A stretch of DNA of 64,000 bases from Rhizobium viscosum. GTDB lineage: Bacteria > Pseudomonadota > Alphaproteobacteria > Rhizobiales > Rhizobiaceae. Positions 53,624 through 61,569 of the stretch are shown here, one piece after another (position 1 is the stretch's first letter; each line of letters begins with the position of its first letter). Location: positions 3,551,001-3,615,000 of the forward strand of contig NZ_JADBEC010000001.1 in the NCBI RefSeq assembly GCF_014873945.1, written 5' to 3'. The notes beneath the pieces are model-generated. The model was not told the origin of the DNA, searched no databases, and saw nothing but the letters and a program-made list of their open reading frames with translations. A program made the translations under genes and the position numbers.

Positions 53624-53803
53624 CTAATCCTGCCGCCGCGACGGCAATACCCGCTCAGCAATGATACCGAGAAGCCTCTTCGGCTTCCGCGCCTCACTCG
53701 CCGCCGCTTCCCCATAGGTCAGCGGATGCAGCCCTTCGATCGGCGGCAGGGGTTCACATTCGATGCACAGGCACCGGTAGGGTTTGATTGCCGTTGCCCT
53801 CAT
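53624..53803 (-). CDS. 59-residue Cys-motif ORF coupled to the COG0523 GTPase
   Basis: The ATG at 53803 overlaps the TGA of the COG0523 GTPase gene (ATGA), the usual sign of translational coupling. The product starts [20 protein letters not shown] and continues [20 protein letters not shown], ending VLPSRRQD. C11, C13 and C16 form a C-x-C-x2-C cluster that could bind metal. No database family is recognised. It is too short for routine gene calling; codon use and the overlap argue that it is real. It ends 19 bp from the palindromic repeat. Confidence 0.6.
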   Translation of the reverse strand: MRATAIKPYRCLCIECEPLPPIEGLHPLTYGEAAASEARKPKRLLGIIAERVLPSRRQD

Positions 53804-55005
53804 GCTGCCTGCCGGGTCCAGCTGACGAACGGATCGGGCAGGTTGCGCCAGCGCTCCGGCGTGAAGGCATCGCTTTCCACCAGACAGGCATCGAGTTCCC
53901 GCCTGATCCAGGCCTCATCCATTGGGTCGGCGCCGATGAAGACGATTTCCTGGCGGCGGTCGCCCCAGATGGGGTCGAGATAGGGGTTGATTGCTCGCAG
54001 GAAGGCTGCTTCCTGTGGCCATTGTTCGCGTGGGACTGCTGCCCACCAGAGGCCCATCTTGCCGGTGCGCACGATGGCGCCCGCCTGGCTGATCTCCCCG
54101 ACATAATGCGGGCGGGTGGCGAGCCAGAAGAAGCCCTTGGCGCGCACGACACCCGGCCAACTCTTGTCGAGGAAGGCCTGCAGTTTGGCGGGGTGGAAGG
54201 GGCGCCTCTCGCGGTAGACGAAGGAGCGGATGCCGTATTCCTCGGTTTCCGGCACATGGTCCTTAAAACCGTGCAGTTCCTTGTACCAGAGCGGATGGGT
54301 CTCGGCCCTGTCGATATCGAAGCGGCCGGTGCCGAGCACATCCTTCAATGCCACCTTGCCGAAATCCGTCTCGATGATGCGGGCATCGGCGTTGAGGCCG
54401 GTGATGATCTTCCGGGCGGCGTCGCGCTGTTCCTCGCTTGCCGTGCCGATCTTGTTGAGGACGACGATATCGGCAAATTCGATCTGTTCGACGAGAAGAT
54501 CGATGATCGTCCTGTTGTCGCCTTCGCCGGCGGTTTCGCCGCGGTCGGCGAGGAAGTCGGCGGAGGCGTAATCAGCGAGCAGGTTGGCGGCATCGACCAC
54601 GGTGACCATCGTATCGAGGCGGGCGATGTCGGAGAGGCTCAGCCCATTCTCGTCACGGAATTCGAAGGTGGTGGCGACGGGCAGGGGCTCGGCAATGCCG
54701 GTGGATTCGATCAGCAGGTAATCGAAGCGGCCCTGTTCGGCGAGCTGGCGGACTTCCTTCAGAAGATCGTCGCGCAGCGTGCAGCAGATGCAGCCATTGG
54801 TCATTTCCACCAGCTGTTCCTCAGTGCGGGAGAGATTGGCGCCGCCATCGCGCACAAGTGCTGCATCGATATTCACCTCGCTCATATCGTTGACGATGAC
54901 GGCGACGCGCATGCCCTCGCGATTGGAAAGAACATGATTGAGCAGCGTCGTCTTGCCTGCACCCAGGAAGCCCGAGAGCACGGTAACGGGAAGTCTCTTG
55001 TCCAT
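53800..55005 (-). CDS. COG0523 (CobW/ZigA-like) zinc-responsive GTPase metallochaperone
   Basis: This 401-residue G3E GTPase has Walker [19 protein letters not shown] (residues 10-27), the metal motif [10 protein letters not shown] (C72, C74, C75), [17 protein letters not shown] (switch/Walker B region), VVLNKIG (NKxD equivalent) and a CobW-C domain ([20 protein letters not shown]). The length and the Zur-type box just upstream point to the zinc-starvation subgroup (ZigA/YciC) rather than the cobalamin CobW. Such proteins are thought to deliver Zn to key enzymes. It is followed by a coupled small ORF. Confidence 0.92.
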   Translation of the reverse strand: MDKRLPVTVLSGFLGAGKTTLLNHVLSNREGMRVAVIVNDMSEVNIDAALVRDGGANLSRTEEQLVEMTNGCICCTLRDDLLKEVRQLAEQGRFDYLLIESTGIAEPLPVATTFEFRDENGLSLSDIARLDTMVTVVDAANLLADYASADFLADRGETAGEGDNRTIIDLLVEQIEFADIVVLNKIGTASEEQRDAARKIITGLNADARIIETDFGKVALKDVLGTGRFDIDRAETHPLWYKELHGFKDHVPETEEYGIRSFVYRERRPFHPAKLQAFLDKSWPGVVRAKGFFWLATRPHYVGEISQAGAIVRTGKMGLWWAAVPREQWPQEAAFLRAINPYLDPIWGDRRQEIVFIGADPMDEAWIRRELDACLVESDAFTPERWRNLPDPFVSWTRQAA

Positions 55006-55020
55006 CGTAATCTCCGATTA

Positions 55021-55035
55021 TGTTATAACGTAACA
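55021..55035. promoter_or_regulatory. Zur-type operator before the COG0523 GTPase gene
   Basis: TGTTATAACGTAACA is a dyad of the form GTTAT-N3-RTAAC, matching two sites in the znuA-znuC interval. It lies 16 bp before the GTPase start, where bound Zur would block transcription. Confidence 0.75.
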
Positions 55036-55047
55036 ATCGAGCTTGAC

Positions 55048-55082
55048 AAAAAAAGGCGGAACGGGGGTGTCGCCGCCTTCTT
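55048..55082 (-). terminator. Intrinsic terminator downstream of znuA
   Basis: On the minus strand AAGGCGG pairs with CCGCCTT across a loop, followed by seven T. It separates znuA from the GTPase gene, so the two have separate promoters. Confidence 0.88.
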
Positions 55083-55208
55083 TCGCCGCAACTCTCGTGG
55101 GAGGGTTGCAAGTCCGGCAGGGCGCGGAAGCGCACTGTTACTGTTCGCTGGAGCATCCTCGGGGCAAGATCGGAGTCGATCTTCTTCCAGGGTTGCGCAT
55201 TTTGAGTG

Positions 55209-55255
55209 GCGCATGATCCTTGTCGAAAATCGTTTCCGATTTTCGGGTCATGCGC
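55209..55255. repeat. Rhizobiales GCGCATGATCC palindrome at the znuA 3' end
   Basis: GCGCATGATCC with GAAAATCG, and CGATTTTC with GGGTCATGCGC, form an imperfect hairpin. This palindrome is frequent in Rhizobiales genomes. Its right arm overlaps the last codons of znuA (minus strand), giving the final Ser-Ala and the TGA. Confidence 0.8.
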
Positions 55256-56228
55256 TGGCAAGGCAATTCCTCATGCTGTCGGCGATGCCGCGCATGAGGG
55301 TGAAATAGAGATCGGGGCCGGCGGGCAGGGTGGCAGCTTCGGGGTCCAGTACGCCTGATTTCGCCTTCGTGCCCTCGATTACGACATTGACGAGGCGCGG
55401 CTCGAACTGAGGTTCGGCGAAGACGCAGGTGGCGCCAAGATCGCCGACCTTTTTATGGATCTCCGAAACGCGCTCGGCCCCCGGAATGGTTTCCGGGCTG
55501 ACGGTGATCGAGCCGGCGACGCGGATATGGTAGCGATGCTCGAAATATTGATAGGCATCGTGGAAGACGATGAAGGGCTTGTCTTTCACCGTTGATACTG
55601 TCGCGGCGATTTCCTTGTCGAGCGCATCGAGTTTGTCATCCAGCGCCTTGGCATTGGCCTCGTAGGTCAGTGCATTGGCGGGATCGGCGGCGACCAGCGT
55701 GGTGGTGATCTCGGCGGCCATGGCTTTGGCATTCATCGGGTCGAGCCAGAGATGGGTGTCGAAGGCGCCGTGCTCATGCTCATGGTCGCCTTCTGCCTCT
55801 TCATGAGCATGATCGTGACCGGCCTCGGCGCTTTCATGTTCGTCGCCGTCGTCATGAGCCTCGAACGCCCCGCCTTCGCGGAACGGAAGCTTCACAAGGC
55901 CCGGCGCGTCGTCGAGTCGGGCGACGATCGCGTCGGAACCCAGCGATTGCAGCGGCTTTTCGAGGAAGGCTTCGAGGCCGGGGCCGACCCAGAAGATCAC
56001 CTTGGCATCCTGCAAAGCGCGGGCATTGGAAGGTTTGAGATTATAGGTATGCGGGGAGGCAGCGCCATCAACGATCAGTTCCGGCTTGCCGACGCCTTCC
56101 ATGATGGCCGATACGAGCGAATGGACCGGCTTGATCGAGGTGACGACGACGGGCGCATCGGCCGCCTGAAGGGACCCGGCGAAGAGTAAGGCCGGGATTG
56201 CGAGGGTAAGGCCCATCGCCAGTTTCAT
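55248..56228 (-). CDS. znuA: ZnuA, zinc ABC transporter periplasmic binding protein
   Basis: This 326-residue cluster 9 metal-binding protein has a signal peptide (ending SLQA, residue 22), SIKPVHSLVSAIMEGVGKPE with the first Zn His, GAASPHTYNLKPSNARAL with another, an extended His/Asp/Glu-rich loop at about 125-160 (HDDGDEHESAEAGHDHAHEE), DTHLWLDPMNAKAMA, FHDAYQYFEHRY and a C-terminal Asp. The His-rich loop is typical of high-affinity zinc ZnuA. GGAG stands 9 bp before ATG 56228; ATG 56252 is also in frame. It is divergent from znuC. Confidence 0.95.
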   Translation of the reverse strand: MKLAMGLTLAIPALLFAGSLQAADAPVVVTSIKPVHSLVSAIMEGVGKPELIVDGAASPHTYNLKPSNARALQDAKVIFWVGPGLEAFLEKPLQSLGSDAIVARLDDAPGLVKLPFREGGAFEAHDDGDEHESAEAGHDHAHEEAEGDHEHEHGAFDTHLWLDPMNAKAMAAEITTTLVAADPANALTYEANAKALDDKLDALDKEIAATVSTVKDKPFIVFHDAYQYFEHRYHIRVAGSITVSPETIPGAERVSEIHKKVGDLGATCVFAEPQFEPRLVNVVIEGTKAKSGVLDPEAATLPAGPDLYFTLMRGIADSMRNCLASA

Positions 56229-56254
56229 CAGATTGCTCCGCTTGAATTGCAATT

Positions 56255-56267
56255 GTTATGTTATTAC
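56255..56267. promoter_or_regulatory. Zur-type operator, znuA side
   Basis: GTTATGTTATTAC fits GTTAT-N3-ATAAC with one mismatch and is flanked by T and A as in TGTTAT...TACA. It lies 27 bp before the znuA start. Confidence 0.65.
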
Positions 56268-56276
56268 ATCAATTGC

Positions 56277-56289
56277 GTTATGCTATAAC
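56277..56289. promoter_or_regulatory. Zur-type operator, znuC side
   Basis: GTTATGCTATAAC is a perfect GTTAT-N3-ATAAC dyad (extended to CGTTATGCTATAACG), 41 bp before the znuC start. Two boxes in the divergent interval suggest separate control of znuA and znuCB-zur. Confidence 0.8.
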
Positions 56290-56330
56290 GTGTGCAATAG
56301 CAGGACGCAACAGCACTTTCGGAAAATTTG

Positions 56331-57308
56331 ATGCTCTCTCCCGGAAATACTCTTGCTGGTATGAAGGCCGAACCGCTGGTTTCGCTTGAGAATGTCGGCA
56401 TTCGCCGCGGCGGCCGCTGGCTGGTGCGCGGTGTGGATTTCTCCGTTTCGCGCGGCGAGATCGTCACGCTGATCGGCCCGAACGGCTCCGGCAAATCGAC
56501 GAGCGCCAAGACTGCGATCGGCGTCTTGAAGCCGGATGAGGGCAAGGTGACGCGTATCGCCGGCCTCAAGGTCGGCTATGTGCCGCAGAAGCTCGCTGTC
56601 GACTGGACGTTGCCGCTTTCCGTGCGCCGGTTGATGACGCTGACCGGGCCACTGCCCGAGGCCGATATCATGGCCGCGCTCGAAGCCGCCGGCATGGCGC
56701 ATATGCTGGATGCGCAGGTGCAGCATCTCTCCGGCGGCGAATTCCAGCGGGCGCTGATGGCGCGCGCCATTGCCCGCAAGCCCGATCTTCTTGTTCTCGA
56801 CGAGCCGGTGCAGGGTGTCGATTTTGCCGGCGAGATCGCCCTTTATGAGCTTATCAAGTCGATCCGCAATACGACCGGTTGCGGCATCCTGCTGATCTCG
56901 CACGATCTCCATGTGGTCATGGCCGAGACAGATACCGTCATCTGCCTCAACGGCCATGTCTGCTGCCGCGGCACGCCGCAGGCGGTGAGCCAGAGCCCGG
57001 AATATGTGCGCCTCTTCGGCAGCCGGGCGGCGCCGACGCTTGCCGTCTACAGCCACCATCACGACCATACGCACCTGCCCGACGGGCGCGTGCTGCATGA
57101 GGACGGTTCGGTGACGGATCATTGCTATCCCGAGGATGGGCATCACCATGATCACGGGCATGATCATGCGCATTCGCACGATCACGCAGACGCTCACGCT
57201 CATGCTCACGCAGAAGGGGATCATCCCCACGGGCATGCGCATGCCGAGGCTCACGCACATACCCATTCGCAGAGCGGGGCCAAGAACGGGGAGAACCGTC
57301 ATGCTTGA
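56331..57308 (+). CDS. znuC: ZnuC, zinc ABC transporter ATPase with long His-rich tail
   Basis: This 325-residue ATPase has Walker A LIGPNGSGKSTSAKTAIGVL, signature HLSGGEFQRALMARAI, Walker B LLVLDEPVQGVDFAGEI and ISHDLHVVMAETD. From about residue 250 a tail rich in His/Asp follows (HHDHTHLPDG, GHHHDHGHDHAHSHDHADAH, HPHGHAHAEAHAHTHS), over 25 His in about 75 residues. ZnuC is usually about 250 residues; the tail may buffer or sense cytosolic zinc. ATG 56331 or the TTG before it is the start. Confidence 0.94.
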   Translation: MLSPGNTLAGMKAEPLVSLENVGIRRGGRWLVRGVDFSVSRGEIVTLIGPNGSGKSTSAKTAIGVLKPDEGKVTRIAGLKVGYVPQKLAVDWTLPLSVRRLMTLTGPLPEADIMAALEAAGMAHMLDAQVQHLSGGEFQRALMARAIARKPDLLVLDEPVQGVDFAGEIALYELIKSIRNTTGCGILLISHDLHVVMAETDTVICLNGHVCCRGTPQAVSQSPEYVRLFGSRAAPTLAVYSHHHDHTHLPDGRVLHEDGSVTDHCYPEDGHHHDHGHDHAHSHDHADAHAHAHAEGDHPHGHAHAEAHAHTHSQSGAKNGENRHA

Positions 57309-58116
57309 CGATTTCTTCGTGCGCGCCATTCTCGCCGGTGTCGGCCTGGCGCTGACGACAGGGCCGCTCGGCTGCTTCATCATCTGGCGGCGCATGGCCT
57401 ATTTCGGTGATACGATCGCCCATTCGGCGCTGCTCGGGGTCGCACTCTCGCTGCTCTTCGAGCTCAACCTGACGCTTGCCGTCTTCGTCGTTGCCGCTGT
57501 CGTTTCGATCCTGCTGCTCTTCCTGCAGAAGCGCCAGGCGCTCTCGGCCGATGCGCTGCTCGGCATTCTCTCGCATGCCACTCTTGCCATCGGCCTCGTC
57601 ATGGTCGCCTTCATGACCTGGGTGCGCATTGATCTCATCGCCTTCCTGTTTGGCGATATTCTGGCGGTTTCGACCACTGACATCGCGCTGATCTGGGGCG
57701 GTGGTATCTTCGTGCTGGCGGCCATCGCCTGGCTGTGGCGGCCGCTGCTCGCGGCCACCGTCAATCCGGAACTGGCGGAGGCCGAAGGCCTGCAGCCGGA
57801 GCGGGCGCGGTTGTTCTTCATGCTGTTGATGGCCGTCGTCATCGCCATTGCCATGAAGATCGTCGGCATCATGCTGATCACCTCGCTCTTGATCATTCCG
57901 GCGGCGACGGCGCGGCGCTTTTCCTCGACGCCGGAACTGATGGCGGTGCTTGCTTCGCTGATCGGCGCGGTCGCCGTCGTCGGCGGGCTCTTCGGCTCGC
58001 TGACCTATGACACGCCGTCCGGCCCGTCGATCGTGGTCGCGGCCCTCATTCTCTTCATTCTGAGCCTGCTTCCCGCCTGGCGCGGGCGCAGGGACCTGCA
58101 AGGACAAGGCTCATGA
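57301..58116 (+). CDS. znuB: ZnuB, zinc ABC transporter permease
   Basis: This 271-residue inner-membrane permease of the ABC-3 family has about eight helices, an N-terminal LDDFFVRAILAGVGLALTTG, GDTIAHSALLGVALSLLFEL and the coupling region with VGIMLITSLLIIPAATARRF. The start overlaps znuC by 8 bp and the end overlaps zur by 4 bp. Confidence 0.95.
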   Translation: MLDDFFVRAILAGVGLALTTGPLGCFIIWRRMAYFGDTIAHSALLGVALSLLFELNLTLAVFVVAAVVSILLLFLQKRQALSADALLGILSHATLAIGLVMVAFMTWVRIDLIAFLFGDILAVSTTDIALIWGGGIFVLAAIAWLWRPLLAATVNPELAEAEGLQPERARLFFMLLMAVVIAIAMKIVGIMLITSLLIIPAATARRFSSTPELMAVLASLIGAVAVVGGLFGSLTYDTPSGPSIVVAALILFILSLLPAWRGRRDLQGQGS

Positions 58117-58511
58117 ACGCACCTCAGCTCACCCGCAACCAGTCACTCGTCTTCGACGTGCTCGAAAAGGCCGAGGGGCCGCTCAGCGCCTATACGATCC
58201 TCGACAAGCTGCGCGACCAGGGTTTTCGTGCGCCGCTGCAGGTCTACCGCGCGCTGGAAAAGCTGCTCGAATATGGTGTCGTGCACCGGCTCGAAAGCAT
58301 CAATTCCTTCGTCGCCTGCGCTCATCCGGGCGAAGACTGCCACAGCCACGGTATCGTCGCCTTCGCGATCTGCGAAAGCTGCGGCCAGGTGATCGAATTC
58401 CACGACCATGAGGTGGATCACCGGCTGATGGGCTGGGTGCGAAGCCAGAAATTCAAGCCGGCGAAGACGACGATCGAAATCCGCGGCACCTGCGAGGCTT
58501 GTGCTGCGTGA
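58113..58511 (+). CDS. zur: Zur, Fur-family zinc uptake repressor
   Basis: This 132-residue repressor has an N-terminal winged helix (NQSLVFDVLEKAEGPLSAYT, LQVYRALEKLLEYGVVHRLE) and metal sites: C87 and C90 in AICESCG, C127 and C130 in GTCEACAA for the structural zinc, and His in CHSHG and FHDHEVDH for the sensing zinc. It is encoded in the operon it should repress, giving autoregulation through the boxes upstream of znuC. Confidence 0.94.
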   Translation: MNAPQLTRNQSLVFDVLEKAEGPLSAYTILDKLRDQGFRAPLQVYRALEKLLEYGVVHRLESINSFVACAHPGEDCHSHGIVAFAICESCGQVIEFHDHEVDHRLMGWVRSQKFKPAKTTIEIRGTCEACAA

Positions 58512-58517
58512 TCCGTC

Positions 58518-58625
58518 CTAGAGCATTTCCGTTTTTTCTTCGAAACACGGAAATGCTCTATCTCCTTGTTTTCACGCAATTCCGGACGCAAAACCGCTAA
58601 AACACTTTTGCTGGAATTGCTCTAG
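58518..58625. repeat. Rhizobial GAGCAATTCC repeat, full-length copy C
   Basis: It has two hairpin units: AGAGCATTTCCG with CGGAAATGCTCT, then CACGCAATTCCGG with TGGAATTGCTCTAG, joined by CTATCTCCTTGTTTTCACGC. The second unit recurs at 8283-8353 and (inverted) 4819-4874. The right end includes the TAG stop of the convergent APH-like gene. Confidence 0.85.
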
Positions 58626-59368
58626 AGGTTCGCGGGGGCCAGAGATGCGAGATGCAGCAGGTCCTCGTTCTCCTCAGGCACGTTCTCGGCAAGACGGGCG
58701 GCGGCGATCACCGGCAGCCAGGCAAAAACCTCGTCCGGGCTCAATTCGGCCGCCTTCGCATAGGTGACGACATAGGCTTCGGCCATTGCCGGAAGTGCGC
58801 GGCGCATCAGGAGATAGGTGCGGCAGACGTCGGCGGCCGGATTGCCGCTGCAGGCGTCCAGCCAGTCGACGATCATGGCGTCGCTGCCGGAGCCCATGAT
58901 ATTCCAAGGATGGAAGTCACCGTGGCAGACATTGTCGCCATCCGGCAGCGCGGCAAGTGTCAGAAGCAGCCGGTCGCGCAGGTCTGGTGTCATGACTTCG
59001 GCGCTCTCGATATTGGCCGACAGTCTTGTCTTCAACGAGGGGAGGCCGGTGCCGGGCTCGCGGTGCAGGCGCTGGTGGAGTGCTGCCATCTCCTTGATAG
59101 CTGACAGTGGCGGCTCCGGCGTCATCTCATCGGCAAGGCTCGTGCCGGTCACGCGATCCATCAGCAGACCCCAGCGACCGTGATAATCGCCGACGACGTG
59201 GACCCTGGGCGCAGGCAGCGAAAGCTTTTCCGCGATCGCCAGATTGGCGGCCTCGCGGAAGGCCGGGGCTTTCGGGCGGCCGGGCCTGTAGAGTTTCAGC
59301 GCCAGCGTGCCATGCTCAAAGACTTCTGCTTCCTTGCCGGCGCCGAGCAGACGGCCGATTTCGCTCAT
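58622..59368 (-). CDS. Aminoglycoside-phosphotransferase-family kinase
   Basis: This 248-residue protein of the APH/choline-kinase fold has IGRLLGAGKEAEVFEHGTLA (nucleotide loop), ALKLYRPGR with the Lys, GLLMDRVTGTSLADEM, the catalytic NVCHGDFHPWNIMG and MIVDWLDACSGNPAADV. Substrates in this family range from antibiotics to small metabolites; nothing here singles one out. GGGGAG precedes ATG 59368. The stop codon lies in the repeat. Confidence 0.88.
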   Translation of the reverse strand: MSEIGRLLGAGKEAEVFEHGTLALKLYRPGRPKAPAFREAANLAIAEKLSLPAPRVHVVGDYHGRWGLLMDRVTGTSLADEMTPEPPLSAIKEMAALHQRLHREPGTGLPSLKTRLSANIESAEVMTPDLRDRLLLTLAALPDGDNVCHGDFHPWNIMGSGSDAMIVDWLDACSGNPAADVCRTYLLMRRALPAMAEAYVVTYAKAAELSPDEVFAWLPVIAAARLAENVPEENEDLLHLASLAPANL

Positions 59369-59569
59369 GTCGGACTCCCCGTTCATTGCGTGTCTTCCAG
59401 AGCGATGTGGTGCTGATCCTTGCGGCGGGAAGGGAGGCCAAGAGCATTGATTGTTGCGGCTGTGGAGACACTGTGTCTGTGCCGGCGGGCTTTATCCGGC
59501 GCGCCAGGCGTGGATGATGGCCGCGAAATAGGGCCATGCTGATATCCATGGCCTGTCATTGGGGGTGTT

Positions 59570-60343
59570 ATGACGATCAACAATAAACGCTCAGAAGCAG
59601 TCGCCTGCTGCGGTGAGGAAATCCTGTCGCGCGAGCTGCTGCTCAGCGGCACTTTTGCTGACCTGATTGCCGGGGAGGCGCCGACGCTCAGGCTTTTGAG
59701 CGAGGAGGAACGGCAGGCATCGCTCGCATCGATGCTTGCTGCGCGTCCGGATGGCGATGTCTGGATTTTCGCCTATGGCTCGCTGATCTGGAATCCGATC
59801 ATTCTGAGCGTCGAAAGCCGGAAAGCCCGCATCGAGGGCTGGCGCCGGTCCTTCTGCCTTGCCACCGTATCCGGGCGCGGGTCGCCCGAAAATCCGGGCC
59901 TTGTGCTCGGGCTGGATGCGGGCGGTGCCTGCGACGGCGTGGCTTTGCGTCTGGAAGAAGACGATGTCGTGCACGAACTCGAGCTGCTATGGCGGCGGGA
60001 GATGGTGGCCGAGGCCTATATTCCGCGCTGGGTCGATCTGCTTGACGAAGAGGGCGCCCGTTTTGGAAGCGGCATCGCTTTCACCATGAACCCGCAGGCA
60101 AACACCTATGCCGGCGGACTTTCCAGGGAAGCGACCGTTCAGCGGCTTGCCACGGCCGCAGGCAGCATCGGCAGCTCGGCCGACTATCTGTTCCGCACGC
60201 GTGACGGGCTGCGGGCGCTCGATATGTGGGACGAGCTTCTGGAAGAGCTCGCCGTCGAGGTGGAAGAGGCGCAACGCAGGCTGCAACCATTGCCTGACGA
60301 GGAATTTCGTTCCGACGCTGCGCCGAAGACCCCGCTGGGATAG
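59570..60343 (+). CDS. ChaC-like gamma-glutamylcyclotransferase
   Basis: This 257-residue protein has the glutathione-specific gamma-glutamylcyclotransferase signature IFAYGSLIWNPIILSVESRK, RSFCLATVSGRGSPENPGLV, VALRLEEDDVVHELELLWRR with the catalytic Glu region, and YAGGLSREATVQRLATAAGS. It would degrade glutathione to 5-oxoproline and Cys-Gly. A 56-residue N-terminal lead precedes the domain, as in many proteobacterial ChaC proteins. It is a single gene. Confidence 0.92.
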   Translation: MTINNKRSEAVACCGEEILSRELLLSGTFADLIAGEAPTLRLLSEEERQASLASMLAARPDGDVWIFAYGSLIWNPIILSVESRKARIEGWRRSFCLATVSGRGSPENPGLVLGLDAGGACDGVALRLEEDDVVHELELLWRREMVAEAYIPRWVDLLDEEGARFGSGIAFTMNPQANTYAGGLSREATVQRLATAAGSIGSSADYLFRTRDGLRALDMWDELLEELAVEVEEAQRRLQPLPDEEFRSDAAPKTPLG

Positions 60344-60369
60344 CGGAGCCTTCGATACTGTTTTGCCGA

Positions 60370-61401
60370 TCAGCCGGCGGCGCGTTCGGCGGGCGGACGG
60401 CGCCGCAGGCTCGCGGTCTGGATCGCCGGGGTCTTATAATTGGCTTCCAGCGGGCCGGTTTCGGTGCCCGGTGGTACGATGGCGTCGATGGCATCGAGGA
60501 TTTCGTCGCTCAGACGCACTTGCGCGCCGGCCAGGAGATCATCGAGCTGTTCCATGGTGCGCGGCCCGAGGATCGCCGACGTGACACCCGGATGGGCGAT
60601 GACGAAGGCAATCGCCATGTGGGTGAGCGAGATGCCGGCACCTTCAGCGAGCGGAATGAGCTGCTCGACGGCATCGAGGCTGTTCTCGTTCGACATCTGC
60701 TTGGGGAAATAGGCAACGCGGCTGCTGTCGGGTTGGGCCGCACCCCGGCGGTAACGGCCGGTCAGCATGCCCATGGCGAGCGGGCTCCAGACGAGCGCAC
60801 CCATGCCATAGCGTTCGAGCGCCGGCAGGACTTCGCGCTCGATGCCGCGATGCAGGATGGAGTAGGGCGGCTGCTCAGTGCGGAAGCGAGCCAGCCCGCG
60901 CTTTTCCGCGACCCATTGCGCCTCGATGATCTCGGAGGCGGGGAAGGTGGAGGAGCCGATGGCGCGGATCTTGCCTGCGCGCATCAGGTCGGTCAGCGCC
61001 GAGAGCGTTTCCTCGACATCGGTGTCGGGGGCAGGGCGGTGCATCTGGAAGAGGTCGATATAATCGGTCTGCAGGCGGCGCAGCGAATCTTCGACGGCGC
61101 GGTAGATCCAGCGGCGCGAGCTGCCCTGCTGGTTCGGGTCCTGGCCCATCGGGATGAAGCATTTGGTGGCGACCACGACATTGTCGCGCCGGCCCTTCAG
61201 CGCCTTGCCGACGATCTCCTCGGATTCGCCGTGGCTGTACATGTCGGCGGTATCGATGAAGTTGATGCCGGTATCGAGCGCCTTGTGGATGATGCGGATG
61301 GAATCGTCATGATCGGCATTGCCGATGGCGCCGAACATCATGGCGCCAAGACAATAGGGGCTGACCTTGATGCCGGTGCGGCCAAGGGGACGGTATTGCA
61401 T
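60370..61401 (-). CDS. Aldo/keto reductase
   Basis: This 343-residue reductase starts MQYRPLGRTGIKVSPYCLGA and has the tetrad in FIDTADMYSHGESEEIVGKA (Asp, Tyr), VVATKCFIPMG (Lys) and LFQMHRPAPDTD (His), with an NADPH-binding ILGPRTMEQLDDLLAG near the end. GAAGGA precedes ATG 61401. It is divergent from a TetR regulator with two operator dyads between them, so it is probably derepressed by a ligand of that regulator. Confidence 0.92.
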   Translation of the reverse strand: MQYRPLGRTGIKVSPYCLGAMMFGAIGNADHDDSIRIIHKALDTGINFIDTADMYSHGESEEIVGKALKGRRDNVVVATKCFIPMGQDPNQQGSSRRWIYRAVEDSLRRLQTDYIDLFQMHRPAPDTDVEETLSALTDLMRAGKIRAIGSSTFPASEIIEAQWVAEKRGLARFRTEQPPYSILHRGIEREVLPALERYGMGALVWSPLAMGMLTGRYRRGAAQPDSSRVAYFPKQMSNENSLDAVEQLIPLAEGAGISLTHMAIAFVIAHPGVTSAILGPRTMEQLDDLLAGAQVRLSDEILDAIDAIVPPGTETGPLEANYKTPAIQTASLRRRPPAERAAG

Positions 61402-61514
61402 CTTCGTTTCCTTCGAATCTTGGACTGCTCGCGGGAGCAGGTGAATCTTGAGCTGCCCGTCAGGCAGGCTTTGCGGCTGGCAAAGTCCTGGCAAACAGGG
61501 TATAAGGGCGCATC

Positions 61515-61551
61515 CGGAACGCGGTTCCGTTTATACGGAACAATGTTCCGT
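61515..61551. promoter_or_regulatory. Twin dyad operator for the TetR regulator
   Basis: CGGAACGCGGTTCCG (61515-61529) and ACGGAACAATGTTCCGT (61535-61551) are related GGAAC/GTTCC dyads 20-21 bp apart centre to centre, on the same helix face. They lie between the divergent TetR and aldo/keto reductase genes. Confidence 0.75.
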
Positions 61552-61569
61552 TTTGCAAGAGGTGTTGAT

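Noticed and set aside
53408..53983. 189-codon plus-strand frame through the intergenic repeat into the GTPase gene
   Set aside because: It only reads the repeat and the antisense of the small ORF and GTPase; the minus strand genes are well supported.
60520..61569. Long plus-strand extension of the TetR frame across the aldo/keto reductase gene
   Set aside because: The extension is antisense to a clear reductase and crosses the operator dyads; TetR proteins of about 200 residues match only the last part.
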